From the NCBI RefSeq assembly GCF_018130825.1, contig NZ_JAFCJS010000002.1, positions 186,001 through 250,000 on the forward strand: a stretch of DNA of 64,000 bases, given 5' to 3'. Below the pieces are notes generated by a model. The model saw only the letters and a program-made list of their open reading frames with translations, did no database searches and was not told the origin of the DNA. Position numbers and translations under genes: made by a program. This DNA comes from Bradyrhizobium liaoningense. Its GTDB lineage: Bacteria; Pseudomonadota; Alphaproteobacteria; Rhizobiales; Xanthobacteraceae. This document shows positions 16,109-24,683 of the stretch, in pieces (the stretch's first letter is position 1; the number at the start of each line of letters is the position of its first letter).

Positions 16109-17455
16109 ATGAAACGAACGATGAAGACGCTTGTAGTGGCCTGCGGGGCTGTTGCCGCCGCGTTCGGCGTCGGAGCGGGCACCACGCCCGCGCAGGCGCA
16201 AGGCAAGACCATCACGCTGTGCTGGGCCGCATGGGATCCCGCCAACGCGCTGGTCGAATTGTCGAAGGACTTCACCGCCAAGTCGGGTATCGGTATGAAG
16301 TTCGAATTCGTGCCGTGGACCAATTACGCCGATCGATTCCTGAACGAACTCAATTCGCACGGCTCGCTGTGCGACCTCATCATCGGCGATTCACAATGGA
16401 TCGGCGGCGCTGCGGAGAACGGCCAGTACGTCAAGCTCAACGATTTCTTCAAGAAGGAAGGAATCAGCATGGACGACTACATGCCGGCCACGGTGGTCGG
16501 CTATTCCGAGTGGCCGAAGAACACGCCAAACTACTGGGCGCTGCCGGCGATGGGCGATGCGGTGGGCTGGACCTATCGCAAGGACTGGTTCGCGCGGCCG
16601 GACGTGCAGAAGGACTTCAAGGCCAAGTACGGCCGCGAGATCGGCGTGCCGAAGACGCTCGATGAGCTCAAGGACATCGCGCAATTCTTCCAGGGCCGCG
16701 AGATCGACGGCAAGAAGGTCTACGGCGCCTCGATCTATACGGAGCGCGGCTCGGAAGGCATCACCATGGGCGTCTCGAACTACCTCTACGACTACGGCTT
16801 CAAATACGACGATCCGAAGAAGCCCTATGCGATGGATGGGTTCGTGAACTCGGCCAGCGCGGTGAAGGGGCTCGAGGCCTACAAGGAGCTCTACAAGTGC
16901 TGCACGCCGCCCGGCGCCTCCAACTCCTACATGTCGGAAGGGCTTGATGCCTTCAAGTCCGGCCAGGTCGCGCTGCAGATGAATTTTTTCGCGTTTTTCC
17001 CGGGCCTCTACAAGGACCCGAATGTCGGCGGCGACAAGATCGGTTTCTTCGTCAATCCGGCCGGTCCCGCAGCGCAAGCGACGCAGCTCGGCGGACAGGG
17101 TATCTCGGTGGTCTCCTACTCCAAGAACCAGGCCGAGGCGCTGCAATACATCAAGTGGTTCTCCGGCGGCGACGTCCAGAAGAAGTGGTGGGCGCTCGGC
17201 GGCTATTCCTGCGCCAAGTCCGTGCTGAACGACCCGAGCTTCCCGAACAGCGCGCCCTTCGCCAAGGAGTTCCTGCAGTCGATGGGAATGGTCGTCGACT
17301 TCTGGGCCGAGCCATCCTACGCCCAGCTGCTGCAAGCCGAGCAGAAGCGCGTACATGACTACGTGGTTGCCGACAAGGGCACCGCTCAGGAAGCGCTCGA
17401 CGGTCTGGTGAAGGACTGGAAGGCGATCTTCAAGGAAGAAGGCAAGAAGTTCTGA
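16109..17455 (+). CDS. ABC transporter substrate-binding protein, family 1 (sugar/polyol)
   Basis: A 448-residue periplasmic binding protein of the MalE/UgpB type. The ATG at 16109 gives a Sec signal: MKRTMKTLVVACGAVAAAFG, then a cleavage region TPAQAQG near residue 30. The mature part starts KTITLCWAAWDPANALVELS, as in family-1 binding proteins. The operon encodes a dihydroxyacetone kinase, so glycerol, dihydroxyacetone or a sugar/polyol that yields it is the likely ligand (inference). A strong hairpin just after the stop may let this gene be expressed above the permeases. Confidence 0.9.
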   Translation: MKRTMKTLVVACGAVAAAFGVGAGTTPAQAQGKTITLCWAAWDPANALVELSKDFTAKSGIGMKFEFVPWTNYADRFLNELNSHGSLCDLIIGDSQWIGGAAENGQYVKLNDFFKKEGISMDDYMPATVVGYSEWPKNTPNYWALPAMGDAVGWTYRKDWFARPDVQKDFKAKYGREIGVPKTLDELKDIAQFFQGREIDGKKVYGASIYTERGSEGITMGVSNYLYDYGFKYDDPKKPYAMDGFVNSASAVKGLEAYKELYKCCTPPGASNSYMSEGLDAFKSGQVALQMNFFAFFPGLYKDPNVGGDKIGFFVNPAGPAAQATQLGGQGISVVSYSKNQAEALQYIKWFSGGDVQKKWWALGGYSCAKSVLNDPSFPNSAPFAKEFLQSMGMVVDFWAEPSYAQLLQAEQKRVHDYVVADKGTAQEALDGLVKDWKAIFKEEGKKF

Positions 17456-17464
17456 TGCAATCTG

Positions 17465-17492
17465 CCCGGAGCGCGTACGCTCGCGCTCCGGG
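17465..17492 (+). terminator. Strong GC hairpin between binding protein and first permease
   Basis: CCCGGAGCGCG (17465-17475) and CGCGCTCCGGG (17482-17492) form an 11-bp perfect stem with a 6-base loop, followed by only TTTCC. It starts 9 bases after the binding-protein stop. In ABC operons such hairpins often act as leaky terminators or mRNA 3' stabilisers that raise binding-protein levels. I read it as attenuating, not as the end of the operon, because the permease follows 64 bases later. Confidence 0.65.
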
Positions 17493-17556
17493 TTTCCTTC
17501 GAGATGACCGGAATTCGTCGCAGTGTCGACGCCGGGTGTCAGGATCGGTTCACGCA

Positions 17557-18516
17557 ATGAACGAATTGAGTGCCTCTTCGCGGATGACCTATCGGGCCGT
17601 CATGGTCGGGCCAGGCGTGGCGCGTCGTATCCGAGGTCTGTCGGACAGGACGCTCGCCTGGCTCTTCATCACGCCGACGATCGTGCTGCTGCTGGCGATC
17701 AATATCTTCCCGCTGCTCTGGACGATCTATCTGTCGTTCACGAACTACCGCGCGAACAGGGCCAACGTGCCGATGATCTGGCTGGGCGCTGACTGGTACC
17801 AGTCGATCCTGACCGATCCTGACATCTGGGCAGCGATGCAGGTGACCGCGCATTTCGTGATCTGGACGGTGGTGATCGAGACCATCCTCGGATTCGGCCT
17901 GGCCTACCTCATCGACAAGAAATTCCGCGGCCACGGCATGTGGACCACGATCATCCTGCTGCCGATGATGCTCTCGCCGGCCGTCGTTGGCAATTTCTGG
18001 ACGTTCCTGTACCAGCCCCAGATCGGCCTGTTCAATTACGTCGTCGCCTTCTTCACGGGCCGCGCAGCCTCGTCCTTCCAGATGCTGGGCGACGTCACGC
18101 TGAGCCCCTGGGCCATCGTCATCGTCGATGCGTGGATGTGGACGCCGTATGTGATGCTGATTTGTCTCGCCGGCCTGCGTTCGATCCCCGATTACATCTA
18201 CGAGGCGGCCGAGGTCGACCGCGCGTCGAAATGGCGGCAGTTCTGGTCGATCACGCTGCCGATGGCGCTTCCGTTCATCATGCTGGCCGTGCTCTTCCGC
18301 GGCATCGAGAATTTCAAGATGTTCGACATGGTCAATCTGCTCACCGGCGGCGGGCCGGGATCGACCACGGAAGTCGCTTCGATCACGCTCAAGCGGGCGG
18401 CGTTCGAGAGCTGGCGCACCGGCTATTCCTCGGCCTTCGCGATCATCCTGTTCGTGACGGTCTTCGGACTCGCTAACATCTATGTGAAGGCGCTGAACAA
18501 GGTGAAAAGCCGATGA
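17557..18516 (+). CDS. Sugar ABC transporter permease (MalF/UgpA type)
   Basis: A 319-residue inner-membrane permease. After a cytoplasmic leader the first helix is LAWLFITPTIVLLLAINIFP, typical of the family, followed by about five more. The EAA loop is PDYIYEAAEVDRASKWRQFW (about residues 210-229), which docks to the ATPase. The ATG at 17557 is chosen for fit with family length; the frame is open to 17455. The next permease overlaps by 4 bases. Confidence 0.9.
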   Translation: MNELSASSRMTYRAVMVGPGVARRIRGLSDRTLAWLFITPTIVLLLAINIFPLLWTIYLSFTNYRANRANVPMIWLGADWYQSILTDPDIWAAMQVTAHFVIWTVVIETILGFGLAYLIDKKFRGHGMWTTIILLPMMLSPAVVGNFWTFLYQPQIGLFNYVVAFFTGRAASSFQMLGDVTLSPWAIVIVDAWMWTPYVMLICLAGLRSIPDYIYEAAEVDRASKWRQFWSITLPMALPFIMLAVLFRGIENFKMFDMVNLLTGGGPGSTTEVASITLKRAAFESWRTGYSSAFAIILFVTVFGLANIYVKALNKVKSR

Positions 18517-19466
18517 CATCAGCCACCACAGCCCATTCAGTCGTCGAGCCGTCGGCCACGACACGGCGCTTTGCCGGCTCGCTCGTCGTGCTCTACGCGA
18601 TCATCACCATGATCCCGCTGGTCTGGATCATGCTCACCGCATTCAAGTCGCCTGACGATGCGATCTCCTATCCGCCGAAGGTGATGTTCAAGCCGTCGCT
18701 CGAAGGCTTCTGCAACCTGTTCACGACCCGCTCGCGCCAGACGCCGGAATTCATCCGTTCGCTCGGGCCGCCGCAAGGGCTGTGCGATGACATCGCGCGT
18801 AGCCGCAACATGGTTGTCGCCGGTCCCTCGAACTATGTGCCGCGCTTCGTCAATTCGTTGATCATTGCGTTCGGCTCGACCGTGCTCGCCGTTGCTTTGG
18901 GTACCCTCTCGGCCTACGGCTTCTCCCGGTTCCGCGTGCCGCTGAAAGATGACCTGCTGTTCTTCATCCTGTCGACCCGGATGATGCCGCCGATCGCGGT
19001 CGCGATCCCGATCTATCTGATGTACCGCACCATCGGCTTGTCGGACACCAGGCTCGGGATGATCCTGCTCTACACCTCGGTCAACGTCTCCCTCGCGGTC
19101 TGGCTGCTCAAGGGTTTCATCGACGAAATCCCGCGCGAATACGAGGAGGCGGCGATGATCGACGGATACACCCGCTTCCAGGCCTTCGTGAAGGTGGTGC
19201 TGCCGCAAGCCACCACGGGAATCGCGGCGACGGCGATCTTCTGCCTGATCTTCGCCTGGAACGAATACGCCTTCGCGGTGCTTCTCACCTCGGGCAACGC
19301 ACAGACGGCGCCGCCATTCATTCCGATCATCATCGGCGAGGGCGGGCAGGACTGGCCCGCGGTGGCCGCCGGCACGACGCTGTTCTTGGTGCCGATCGTG
19401 GTGTTCACGGTCTTGTTGCGTAAGCATCTGCTGCGCGGCATCACCTTTGGAGCTGTCCGCAAATGA
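18513..19466 (+). CDS. Sugar ABC transporter permease (MalG/UgpE type)
   Basis: A 317-residue second permease. The first helix (about residues 25-47) is followed by a longer than usual periplasmic segment before PSNYVPRFVNSLIIAFGST, the standard second-helix start. The EAA loop is PREYEEAAMIDGYTRFQAF, and the C-terminus RKHLLRGITFGAVRK is typical of MalG-type proteins. ATGA overlaps at both ends link it with the first permease and the small membrane protein. Confidence 0.9.
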   Translation: MTSATTAHSVVEPSATTRRFAGSLVVLYAIITMIPLVWIMLTAFKSPDDAISYPPKVMFKPSLEGFCNLFTTRSRQTPEFIRSLGPPQGLCDDIARSRNMVVAGPSNYVPRFVNSLIIAFGSTVLAVALGTLSAYGFSRFRVPLKDDLLFFILSTRMMPPIAVAIPIYLMYRTIGLSDTRLGMILLYTSVNVSLAVWLLKGFIDEIPREYEEAAMIDGYTRFQAFVKVVLPQATTGIAATAIFCLIFAWNEYAFAVLLTSGNAQTAPPFIPIIIGEGGQDWPAVAAGTTLFLVPIVVFTVLLRKHLLRGITFGAVRK

Positions 19467-19675
19467 GTATCGACGCCACCCCCTCCATTGCGCGTCGCGG
19501 TCTTGCGGACCGTGTTCTGCGCCGCGGTCCGCTCGAAGCCGTGGCGACGACGATCATCGCTGCCGGTGTCGTGATGCTGATGCAGCCATTCTCACTGACA
19601 CTTTATTCCTGGTCGTTTGCGACGACCCTGTTAGGCACGGTGATGTACACCATCGTGTCCAAGGTTCGGGAGTAG
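19463..19675 (+). CDS. Small membrane protein of the ABC operon, function unknown
   Basis: A 70-residue protein with a basic N-terminus and two hydrophobic stretches (about residues 26-43 and 47-64), so probably two membrane helices. The start overlaps the permease stop by 4 bases and the stop lies 6 bases before the first ATPase, which argues that it is a real translated gene. Rhizobial glycerol-type ABC operons contain a small membrane gene in an equivalent place (GlpU type), so it may be an accessory transporter subunit. I cannot assign a named family from sequence alone. Confidence 0.7.
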   Translation: MSIDATPSIARRGLADRVLRRGPLEAVATTIIAAGVVMLMQPFSLTLYSWSFATTLLGTVMYTIVSKVRE

Positions 19676-19681
19676 GGCGCG

Positions 19682-20779
19682 ATGGCACAGATCAAGGTCG
19701 AGGCGCTCGACAAATCCTTCGGTGCATTTCATGCGGTCAAGTCCGCCAGCTTCACGGTGGAGGACGGCCAGTTCCTTTGCCTGCTCGGACCTTCCGGCTG
19801 CGGCAAGACCACGACGCTCCGCATGATCGCGGGCCTGGAGCTGCCGACGGCGGGTACCATCCGGCTCGGCGGCGAAGACGTGACGATGAACCGCGCGTCG
19901 GCGCGCGACATTGCCTTCGTGTTCCAGCTCTTCGCGCTCTATCCGCACATGAATGTCCGCCGCAACATCGGCTTTCCCCTGAAATGCGAGGGCATCGGTG
20001 CCGCCGAGCGCGATCGGCGGGTTGTCGAGGCAGCGCGCATCCTGCGGATCTCGCATCTCCTCGACCGTTCCGTGTCGGGCCTTGCCGGCGGCGACCGGCA
20101 GCGCGTTGCGCTTGGGCGTGCGATCGTGCGCAAGCCAAAATGTTTTCTGATGGACGAGCCGCTCGGCGCGCTCGATACCGAGATGCGGGAGGCGATGATT
20201 CATGAGTTGCGTGCCCTGCATGATCGGCTCGGCGCGACGACCGTCTACGTTACGCATGACCAGCTCGAGGCCATGGCGATGGCAGACAGGATCGCGGTGA
20301 TGAACAATGGTGTGGTCGAGCAGGTGGCGAGCCCGCGCGATATATATGACCGGCCGACATCGCTGTTCGTCGCAGATTTCATCGGCTCGCCGCCGATGAA
20401 CTTCCTGCCGTTCCGCGGCGGCTTGCAGACCGGCGCAGAGGCGGTCCGGCTCGGCGAGCGTGACGTTGCAATTCCTGCCGCGCGCGAGGCAATGGCGGAA
20501 AGCGAGCTCGTGCTTGGGGTGCGGCCCGAGCATGTGCGCTTCACCGATCGCGGCATGGTGCGCGGCGAAGTCTATGGCACGGAATATCTGGGCACGACGC
20601 AGATCGTGACCGTGACGACGCATTACGGTGCGCTCAAGGCTCGCTCACCCAGCAGCAGATCCTTCCGGACCGGCGAGACTGTCGGCCTCGACTTCAGGCC
20701 CGATACGCTGTCGATCTTCGACAAGGCATCCGGCCGGGCGATTCGCACTGCGCTGCATGAAGGAGGCGCGCATGGCTGA
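19682..20779 (+). CDS. Sugar ABC transporter ATP-binding protein (UgpC/MalK type), first of a pair
   Basis: A 365-residue ATPase with a C-terminal TOBE/regulatory domain. Walker A is GPSGCGKTT (about residues 38-46), Walker B is CFLMDEPLGALD and the switch is VYVTHDQLEAMAMADR. The signature reads GLAGGDRQRVALGRAI rather than LSGGQ. The Asp version is common in the first member of paired rhizobial ATPases, as in glycerol importers, but LAGGD is a further deviation. The C-terminal region from about 235 (PPMNFLPF) carries the MalK-type fold. It probably forms a heterodimer with the next ATPase, whose signature is canonical. Confidence 0.9.
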   Translation: MAQIKVEALDKSFGAFHAVKSASFTVEDGQFLCLLGPSGCGKTTTLRMIAGLELPTAGTIRLGGEDVTMNRASARDIAFVFQLFALYPHMNVRRNIGFPLKCEGIGAAERDRRVVEAARILRISHLLDRSVSGLAGGDRQRVALGRAIVRKPKCFLMDEPLGALDTEMREAMIHELRALHDRLGATTVYVTHDQLEAMAMADRIAVMNNGVVEQVASPRDIYDRPTSLFVADFIGSPPMNFLPFRGGLQTGAEAVRLGERDVAIPAAREAMAESELVLGVRPEHVRFTDRGMVRGEVYGTEYLGTTQIVTVTTHYGALKARSPSSRSFRTGETVGLDFRPDTLSIFDKASGRAIRTALHEGGAHG

Positions 20780-21779
20780 AGTCGAGATCAAAGCCGTCTC
20801 CAAGGCCTTCGGCAAGACGCAAGCCCTGAGCGATCTGTCGCTGACAATCGGCGACGGTGAGTTCGTGGCATTGTTAGGCCCGACCGGCGCCGGCAAGACC
20901 ACGGCATTGCGGTTGATCGCCGGATTGGAGCAGCCGGACAGCGGCTCGATCCGTATCGACGGGCGTGACGTGACCGGCGATGCGCCGGCGGACCGCGATG
21001 TGGCCTTTGTCTTCCAGCAATATTCGCTGTATCCGCACCTCACCGTGTTCGAGAACATGGCCTTCGCGTTGCGTGCGCCGACCCGCCGCGTGCCCGAAGC
21101 CGAGATTCGCGCGAAGGTGCAGGAGGTCGCGCGCCTGCTTCATATCGAGACCAAGCTGGACAACAAGGCGACGCAGCTGTCAGGCGGGCAGATGCAGCGC
21201 GTCGCGATCGGCCGGGCGCTGGTCCGCTCGCCCTCGATCTATCTGATGGACGAGCCGCTCTCCTCGTTGGATGCCAAGCTGCGCGGCGAGCTGCGCCTCG
21301 AGCTCAAGCGGATCCAGGTCGATCTCGGCGCGACCATCCTCTATGTCACCCACGATCAGACGGAGGCGATGACCATGGCCTCGCGCATCGGCGTGATCGA
21401 AAGCGGGCGGCTGATGCAGATCGGCTCGCCGCGGGAGATCTACGAGAATCCGATCAACGCGCATGTCGCGGCAAGGCTGGGCCAGCCGGTGATCAATCTG
21501 CTGCCGGCGGCTCTGTTCGGCGGCGCGCCAGCCGGCGCCGAGACCATCGGCGCGCGGACCGAGCACCTGACGATAGCGCGTAACGGCGGCGATGTCTCGG
21601 CAACCGTCAAGCGGGTCGAGCACCTCGGTGACCAGAGCCACCTTCATCTCGACCTCGCCGGGAGGCCGGTCGTGACCCTGGCGGATCCCGAAGCGGGCTT
21701 TGGCGCAGGAGACGTCGTGTCGCTCCGTTTGAATAAACCGCTGTTTTTCGATGCGAAGGGCTGGAGGGTAGCGGCATGA
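20772..21779 (+). CDS. Sugar ABC transporter ATP-binding protein (UgpC/MalK type), second of a pair
   Basis: A 335-residue ATPase with Walker A GPTGAGKTT (about residues 37-45), signature TQLSGGQMQRVAIGRAL, Walker B IYLMDEPLSSLDAK and switch LYVTHDQTEAMTMA, all canonical, followed by a TOBE domain. The ATG at 20772 is chosen because GGAGG stands just upstream and it overlaps the preceding gene by 8 bases. It is coupled by ATGA to dhaL, which directly ties the importer to the kinase system. Confidence 0.9.
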   Translation: MAEVEIKAVSKAFGKTQALSDLSLTIGDGEFVALLGPTGAGKTTALRLIAGLEQPDSGSIRIDGRDVTGDAPADRDVAFVFQQYSLYPHLTVFENMAFALRAPTRRVPEAEIRAKVQEVARLLHIETKLDNKATQLSGGQMQRVAIGRALVRSPSIYLMDEPLSSLDAKLRGELRLELKRIQVDLGATILYVTHDQTEAMTMASRIGVIESGRLMQIGSPREIYENPINAHVAARLGQPVINLLPAALFGGAPAGAETIGARTEHLTIARNGGDVSATVKRVEHLGDQSHLHLDLAGRPVVTLADPEAGFGAGDVVSLRLNKPLFFDAKGWRVAA

Positions 21780-22390
21780 GCCTTGATCGGGTAGCCAGGG
21801 AAAGATTGGTGCGTGCGCTGGCAGCGTCGGTGATCGAACACGCGGACGAGTTGACGAGCCTCGACCAGGCGATTGGCGATGGGGATCACGGGCTGAACAT
21901 GAAGCGCGGTTTCGAGGCGGTGCTTGCGGCGCTGCCAGGCCTTGCCGACAAGTCGCTTCCGGAAATGCTGAAGGCGATCGGAATGACGTTGGTGATGAAG
22001 GTCGGCGGTGCTTCGGGGCCGCTGGTCGGGACTTTCTTCATGGAACTGGGCAAGGCACTTCCGGGGCAGCCGAGCCGGGCCGATCTCGTCGCGGCGACGG
22101 AGAAGGCGATCGAGGCCGTCAAGGCGCGCGGCCGTTCGGAGGCAGGGCAGAAGACGCTGCTGGATGTCCTGGTGCCGGTTCACGCCTTACTTGCGGGAGG
22201 CGGCGACGCCAAGGCGATCGCGGCGGAGGCTGTGCAAGCGGCCGATCGTACCACGCCGATGCTGGCGATCCGCGGTCGCGCGTCGTTTCTTGGCGAACGT
22301 TCCATCGGTCATATGGACCCGGGCTCGCGCTCGGCGTCACTTCTGATCGGCGCAGCAGTTGAGACACTGGAGTTCGAGGTCAATACATGA
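21776..22390 (+). CDS. dhaL: Dihydroxyacetone kinase ADP-binding subunit DhaL
   Basis: A 204-residue DhaL subunit, which carries tightly bound ADP that is rephosphorylated by DhaM and transfers the phosphate to dihydroxyacetone on DhaK. The Mg-coordinating motif LDQAIGDGDHGLNMKRGF (about residues 29-46) is intact, as are GGASGPLVGTFFMELGKAL and the C-terminal GHMDPGSRSASLLIGA. The length matches PTS-dependent DhaL (about 210). It overlaps the ATPase stop and the dhaM start by 4 bases each. Confidence 0.95.
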   Translation: MSLDRVARERLVRALAASVIEHADELTSLDQAIGDGDHGLNMKRGFEAVLAALPGLADKSLPEMLKAIGMTLVMKVGGASGPLVGTFFMELGKALPGQPSRADLVAATEKAIEAVKARGRSEAGQKTLLDVLVPVHALLAGGGDAKAIAAEAVQAADRTTPMLAIRGRASFLGERSIGHMDPGSRSASLLIGAAVETLEFEVNT

Positions 22391-22773
22391 GCAATGTCGG
22401 AATTGTCATCGTGTCGCATTCGCCGAAGATCGCGGAAGGCGCGGCCGATATGGTGCGCCAGATGGTCGGAGACGCGGTGCCGCTGGCCTGGACCGGTGGC
22501 GATGTCGATGGCGGCCTAGGTACGAATGTTGCAGGAATCCTCGAGGCGATCGAGACGGCCTGGTCACCGGCGGGCGTTGCGATCCTCGTCGATCTCGGCG
22601 GTGCCGAGACCAATTCGGAGATGGCGGTCGAGATGCTCCCGGAAGACCGGCGCGCGCGCGTCCTTGTCTGCAATGCGCCGGTGGTCGAGGGGGCCGTGAT
22701 CGCTGCGACCGAATCTTCGGGCGGCTCATCGCTTGCCGCCGTCAAGCGCAGTGCGGAGGAATTCTATGCATGA
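22387..22773 (+). CDS. dhaM: PTS EIIA-like dihydroxyacetone kinase phosphotransfer subunit DhaM
   Basis: A 128-residue protein equal to the EIIA-Man-like first domain of E. coli DhaM. The phosphorylated His is in IVIVSHSPKIAEGAADMVRQ (His near residue 10), followed by GGDVDGGLGTN and VDLGGAETNSEMA. In E. coli DhaM is a fusion EIIA-HPr-EI fragment; here HPr and EI are separate genes directly downstream. It should accept phosphate from the HPr at 22766 and pass it to DhaL-ADP. Confidence 0.93.
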   Translation: MSNVGIVIVSHSPKIAEGAADMVRQMVGDAVPLAWTGGDVDGGLGTNVAGILEAIETAWSPAGVAILVDLGGAETNSEMAVEMLPEDRRARVLVCNAPVVEGAVIAATESSGGSSLAAVKRSAEEFYA

Positions 22774-23080
22774 TGCCAACGCCAACCGGGCGGCTCAGAC
22801 GTCTGCGCCGCTGACCGCCTCGGCGGTCCTCGTCAATCCGGTCGGCCTGCACGCGCGGCCGTCGGTGAAGCTCACGCAATGCGCCAAAGGCTTTGCCGCC
22901 AAGATCGAAATTGCGCTTGCTGCCGAGGGACCCTGGACCGACGCCAAGAGCCCGGTGAAGGTGATGCGTGTGAAGGCGCCGCAAGGCGCAACGCTGCATT
23001 TCCGCATCGCTGGTCCTGACGGCGAGGCGGCGCTTGCGGCCATGCTGGCGCTGGTGCATGACGGCTTCGGCGAGGCGTAG
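22766..23080 (+). CDS. HPr-family phosphocarrier protein
   Basis: A 104-residue HPr-like protein. The active-site His lies in VNPVGLHARPSVKLTQCAKG (about residues 24-43), matching the GLHARP signature. The start at 22766 overlaps dhaM by 8 bases; an earlier in-frame start would overlap more and is less likely. The site around SPVKVMRVKAPQGATL does not show a clear regulatory Ser-46 motif. It is probably dedicated to the dihydroxyacetone kinase relay and not to the nitrogen PTS. Confidence 0.9.
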   Translation: MHDANANRAAQTSAPLTASAVLVNPVGLHARPSVKLTQCAKGFAAKIEIALAAEGPWTDAKSPVKVMRVKAPQGATLHFRIAGPDGEAALAAMLALVHDGFGEA

Positions 23081-23084
23081 AATC

Positions 23085-24683
23085 GTGGGCGAGATTCACC
23101 TCACCGGCCATCCCGCCTCGCCAGGCCTCGCCATCGGCCCGGTCGCCATGTTGACGAGTGCCGTGGCGAGCAGGTTGACGAGGGGCGATCCCGGGCAGGA
23201 GGCCGCAGCGCTGAAGGCAGCGATCGAGGGGGCAGCAGCCGAGCTTGCCGAACTGATCGCGACGGTTCATGGCGAGGCCGCGGAGATCCTGGAATTCCAG
23301 GTCGCGATGCTCGGTGACGATGCGCTCGCGGAGGGGGCTTACGAGGCTGTTGCGGGCGGTACGGCTGCCGATGAGGCCTGGCGCGCAGCACTCGACGCGG
23401 AGATCGCCGGCTATCGCGCGGCGGATGAGGAGTATTTCCGCGCCCGTGCCGCCGATCTCGTCGACATTCGCGATCGCGTGCTCGCAGGGCTCAACGGCGC
23501 AAACACGATCGCAAAAATCTCCGGAGAGTCCGTCGTCACGGGCGACGATATTTCGCCATCGACGTTCCTCGCCGTAGACTGGACCCGCGGCGGTGCCGTT
23601 GCGCTCGCTAGCGGATCGCCATCGTCGCATGTCGCGATGCTCGCGCGATCGCGCGGTGCCCCCATGGTGGTTGGACTGGGTCCATTACCGTGGAACGGAC
23701 AGCCGCCGTCATTGGCTCTGGTCGACGGCGATACCGGCAGCGTGATCTTTGATCCCAAGCCGGAAACGCGCCGCCTGTTCGAGCAGCGGATGGCGGCGGC
23801 GCGTGCCGCACAGATCGCTGCCGACGCGGGGCGCCTCAAGCCGGCGCTGACGGCCGATGGCCGGCGCATCGCCGTCCTGCTCAACGTTGCCGCGCCCCAA
23901 GACCTCGCGGCGCTCGATCCCGCTATTTGCGACGGCATCGGACTCGTGCGGACCGAGTTTCTGTTCGAGGGATCGAGAGGCCTGCCCAACGAGGATACGC
24001 AATATTCGGTCTATCGGCGCATTCTCGAATGGGCTGCGGGACGGCCGGTGACGATCCGCACTCTCGATGCCGGCGGCGACAAGCCAATCGCCGACCTGAC
24101 GGTCGATGGTGAGCGCAATCCATTCCTGGGCCTGCGCGGGATCCGGCTCTCGCTTGCGCGGCCGGAGGTGTTTCGTGTGCAGTTGCGGGCACTCTGCCGT
24201 GCAGCGGTTCATGGGACACTGAAGGTGATGTTGCCGATGATCGCGGTCCCCTCGGAGCTCGACCGTGCCAAGGCCATGATGGACGCGGAGTTTGCGGCAC
24301 TCGAGGCAGCGGGGATCGCCTGCGCGCGTCCGCCGCTCGGCATCATGGTCGAGGTCCCGGCGGCAGCCCTGTGCGCGGAAGAGTTCGGAGCGGCGTTCTA
24401 TTCGATCGGGTCGAACGACCTGACCCAATACACAATGGCTGCCGCACGCGATATCGGCGCTGTCGCCGACCTCAACGATGCCGGCCATCCGGCGGTGCTG
24501 GCGCTGATCGCGCGAACCGTCGAGGCCGGGCGCAAGCGCGGTGTCGAGGTTTCGCTCTGCGGGGATGCCGCAGCGGATACGCGCTTGACGAAGGCGCTGC
24601 TGGCGACAGGCTTGACGACCCTCTCGGTCTCGCCGATTGCGGTAGCGCGGCTCAAGGCCGCCATCGCTGGGGTGACCGCATGA
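23085..24683 (+). CDS. ptsI: Phosphoenolpyruvate-protein phosphotransferase, PTS enzyme I
   Basis: A 532-residue enzyme I that moves phosphate from PEP to HPr. It starts at a GTG (23085) 4 bases after the HPr stop; codons upstream are the shadow of HPr. The phospho-His is in GSPSSHVAMLARSRGAPMVV (about residues 183-202). The PEP-binding barrel shows IGLVRTEFLFEG, TIRTLDAGGDKP, NPFLGLRGIRL and YSIGSNDLTQYTMAA, with the catalytic Cys in EVSLCGDAAAD. It is slightly shorter than the 570-residue E. coli protein. Symbol by family; it is likely specific to the Dha system. Confidence 0.92.
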   Translation: MGEIHLTGHPASPGLAIGPVAMLTSAVASRLTRGDPGQEAAALKAAIEGAAAELAELIATVHGEAAEILEFQVAMLGDDALAEGAYEAVAGGTAADEAWRAALDAEIAGYRAADEEYFRARAADLVDIRDRVLAGLNGANTIAKISGESVVTGDDISPSTFLAVDWTRGGAVALASGSPSSHVAMLARSRGAPMVVGLGPLPWNGQPPSLALVDGDTGSVIFDPKPETRRLFEQRMAAARAAQIAADAGRLKPALTADGRRIAVLLNVAAPQDLAALDPAICDGIGLVRTEFLFEGSRGLPNEDTQYSVYRRILEWAAGRPVTIRTLDAGGDKPIADLTVDGERNPFLGLRGIRLSLARPEVFRVQLRALCRAAVHGTLKVMLPMIAVPSELDRAKAMMDAEFAALEAAGIACARPPLGIMVEVPAAALCAEEFGAAFYSIGSNDLTQYTMAAARDIGAVADLNDAGHPAVLALIARTVEAGRKRGVEVSLCGDAAADTRLTKALLATGLTTLSVSPIAVARLKAAIAGVTA

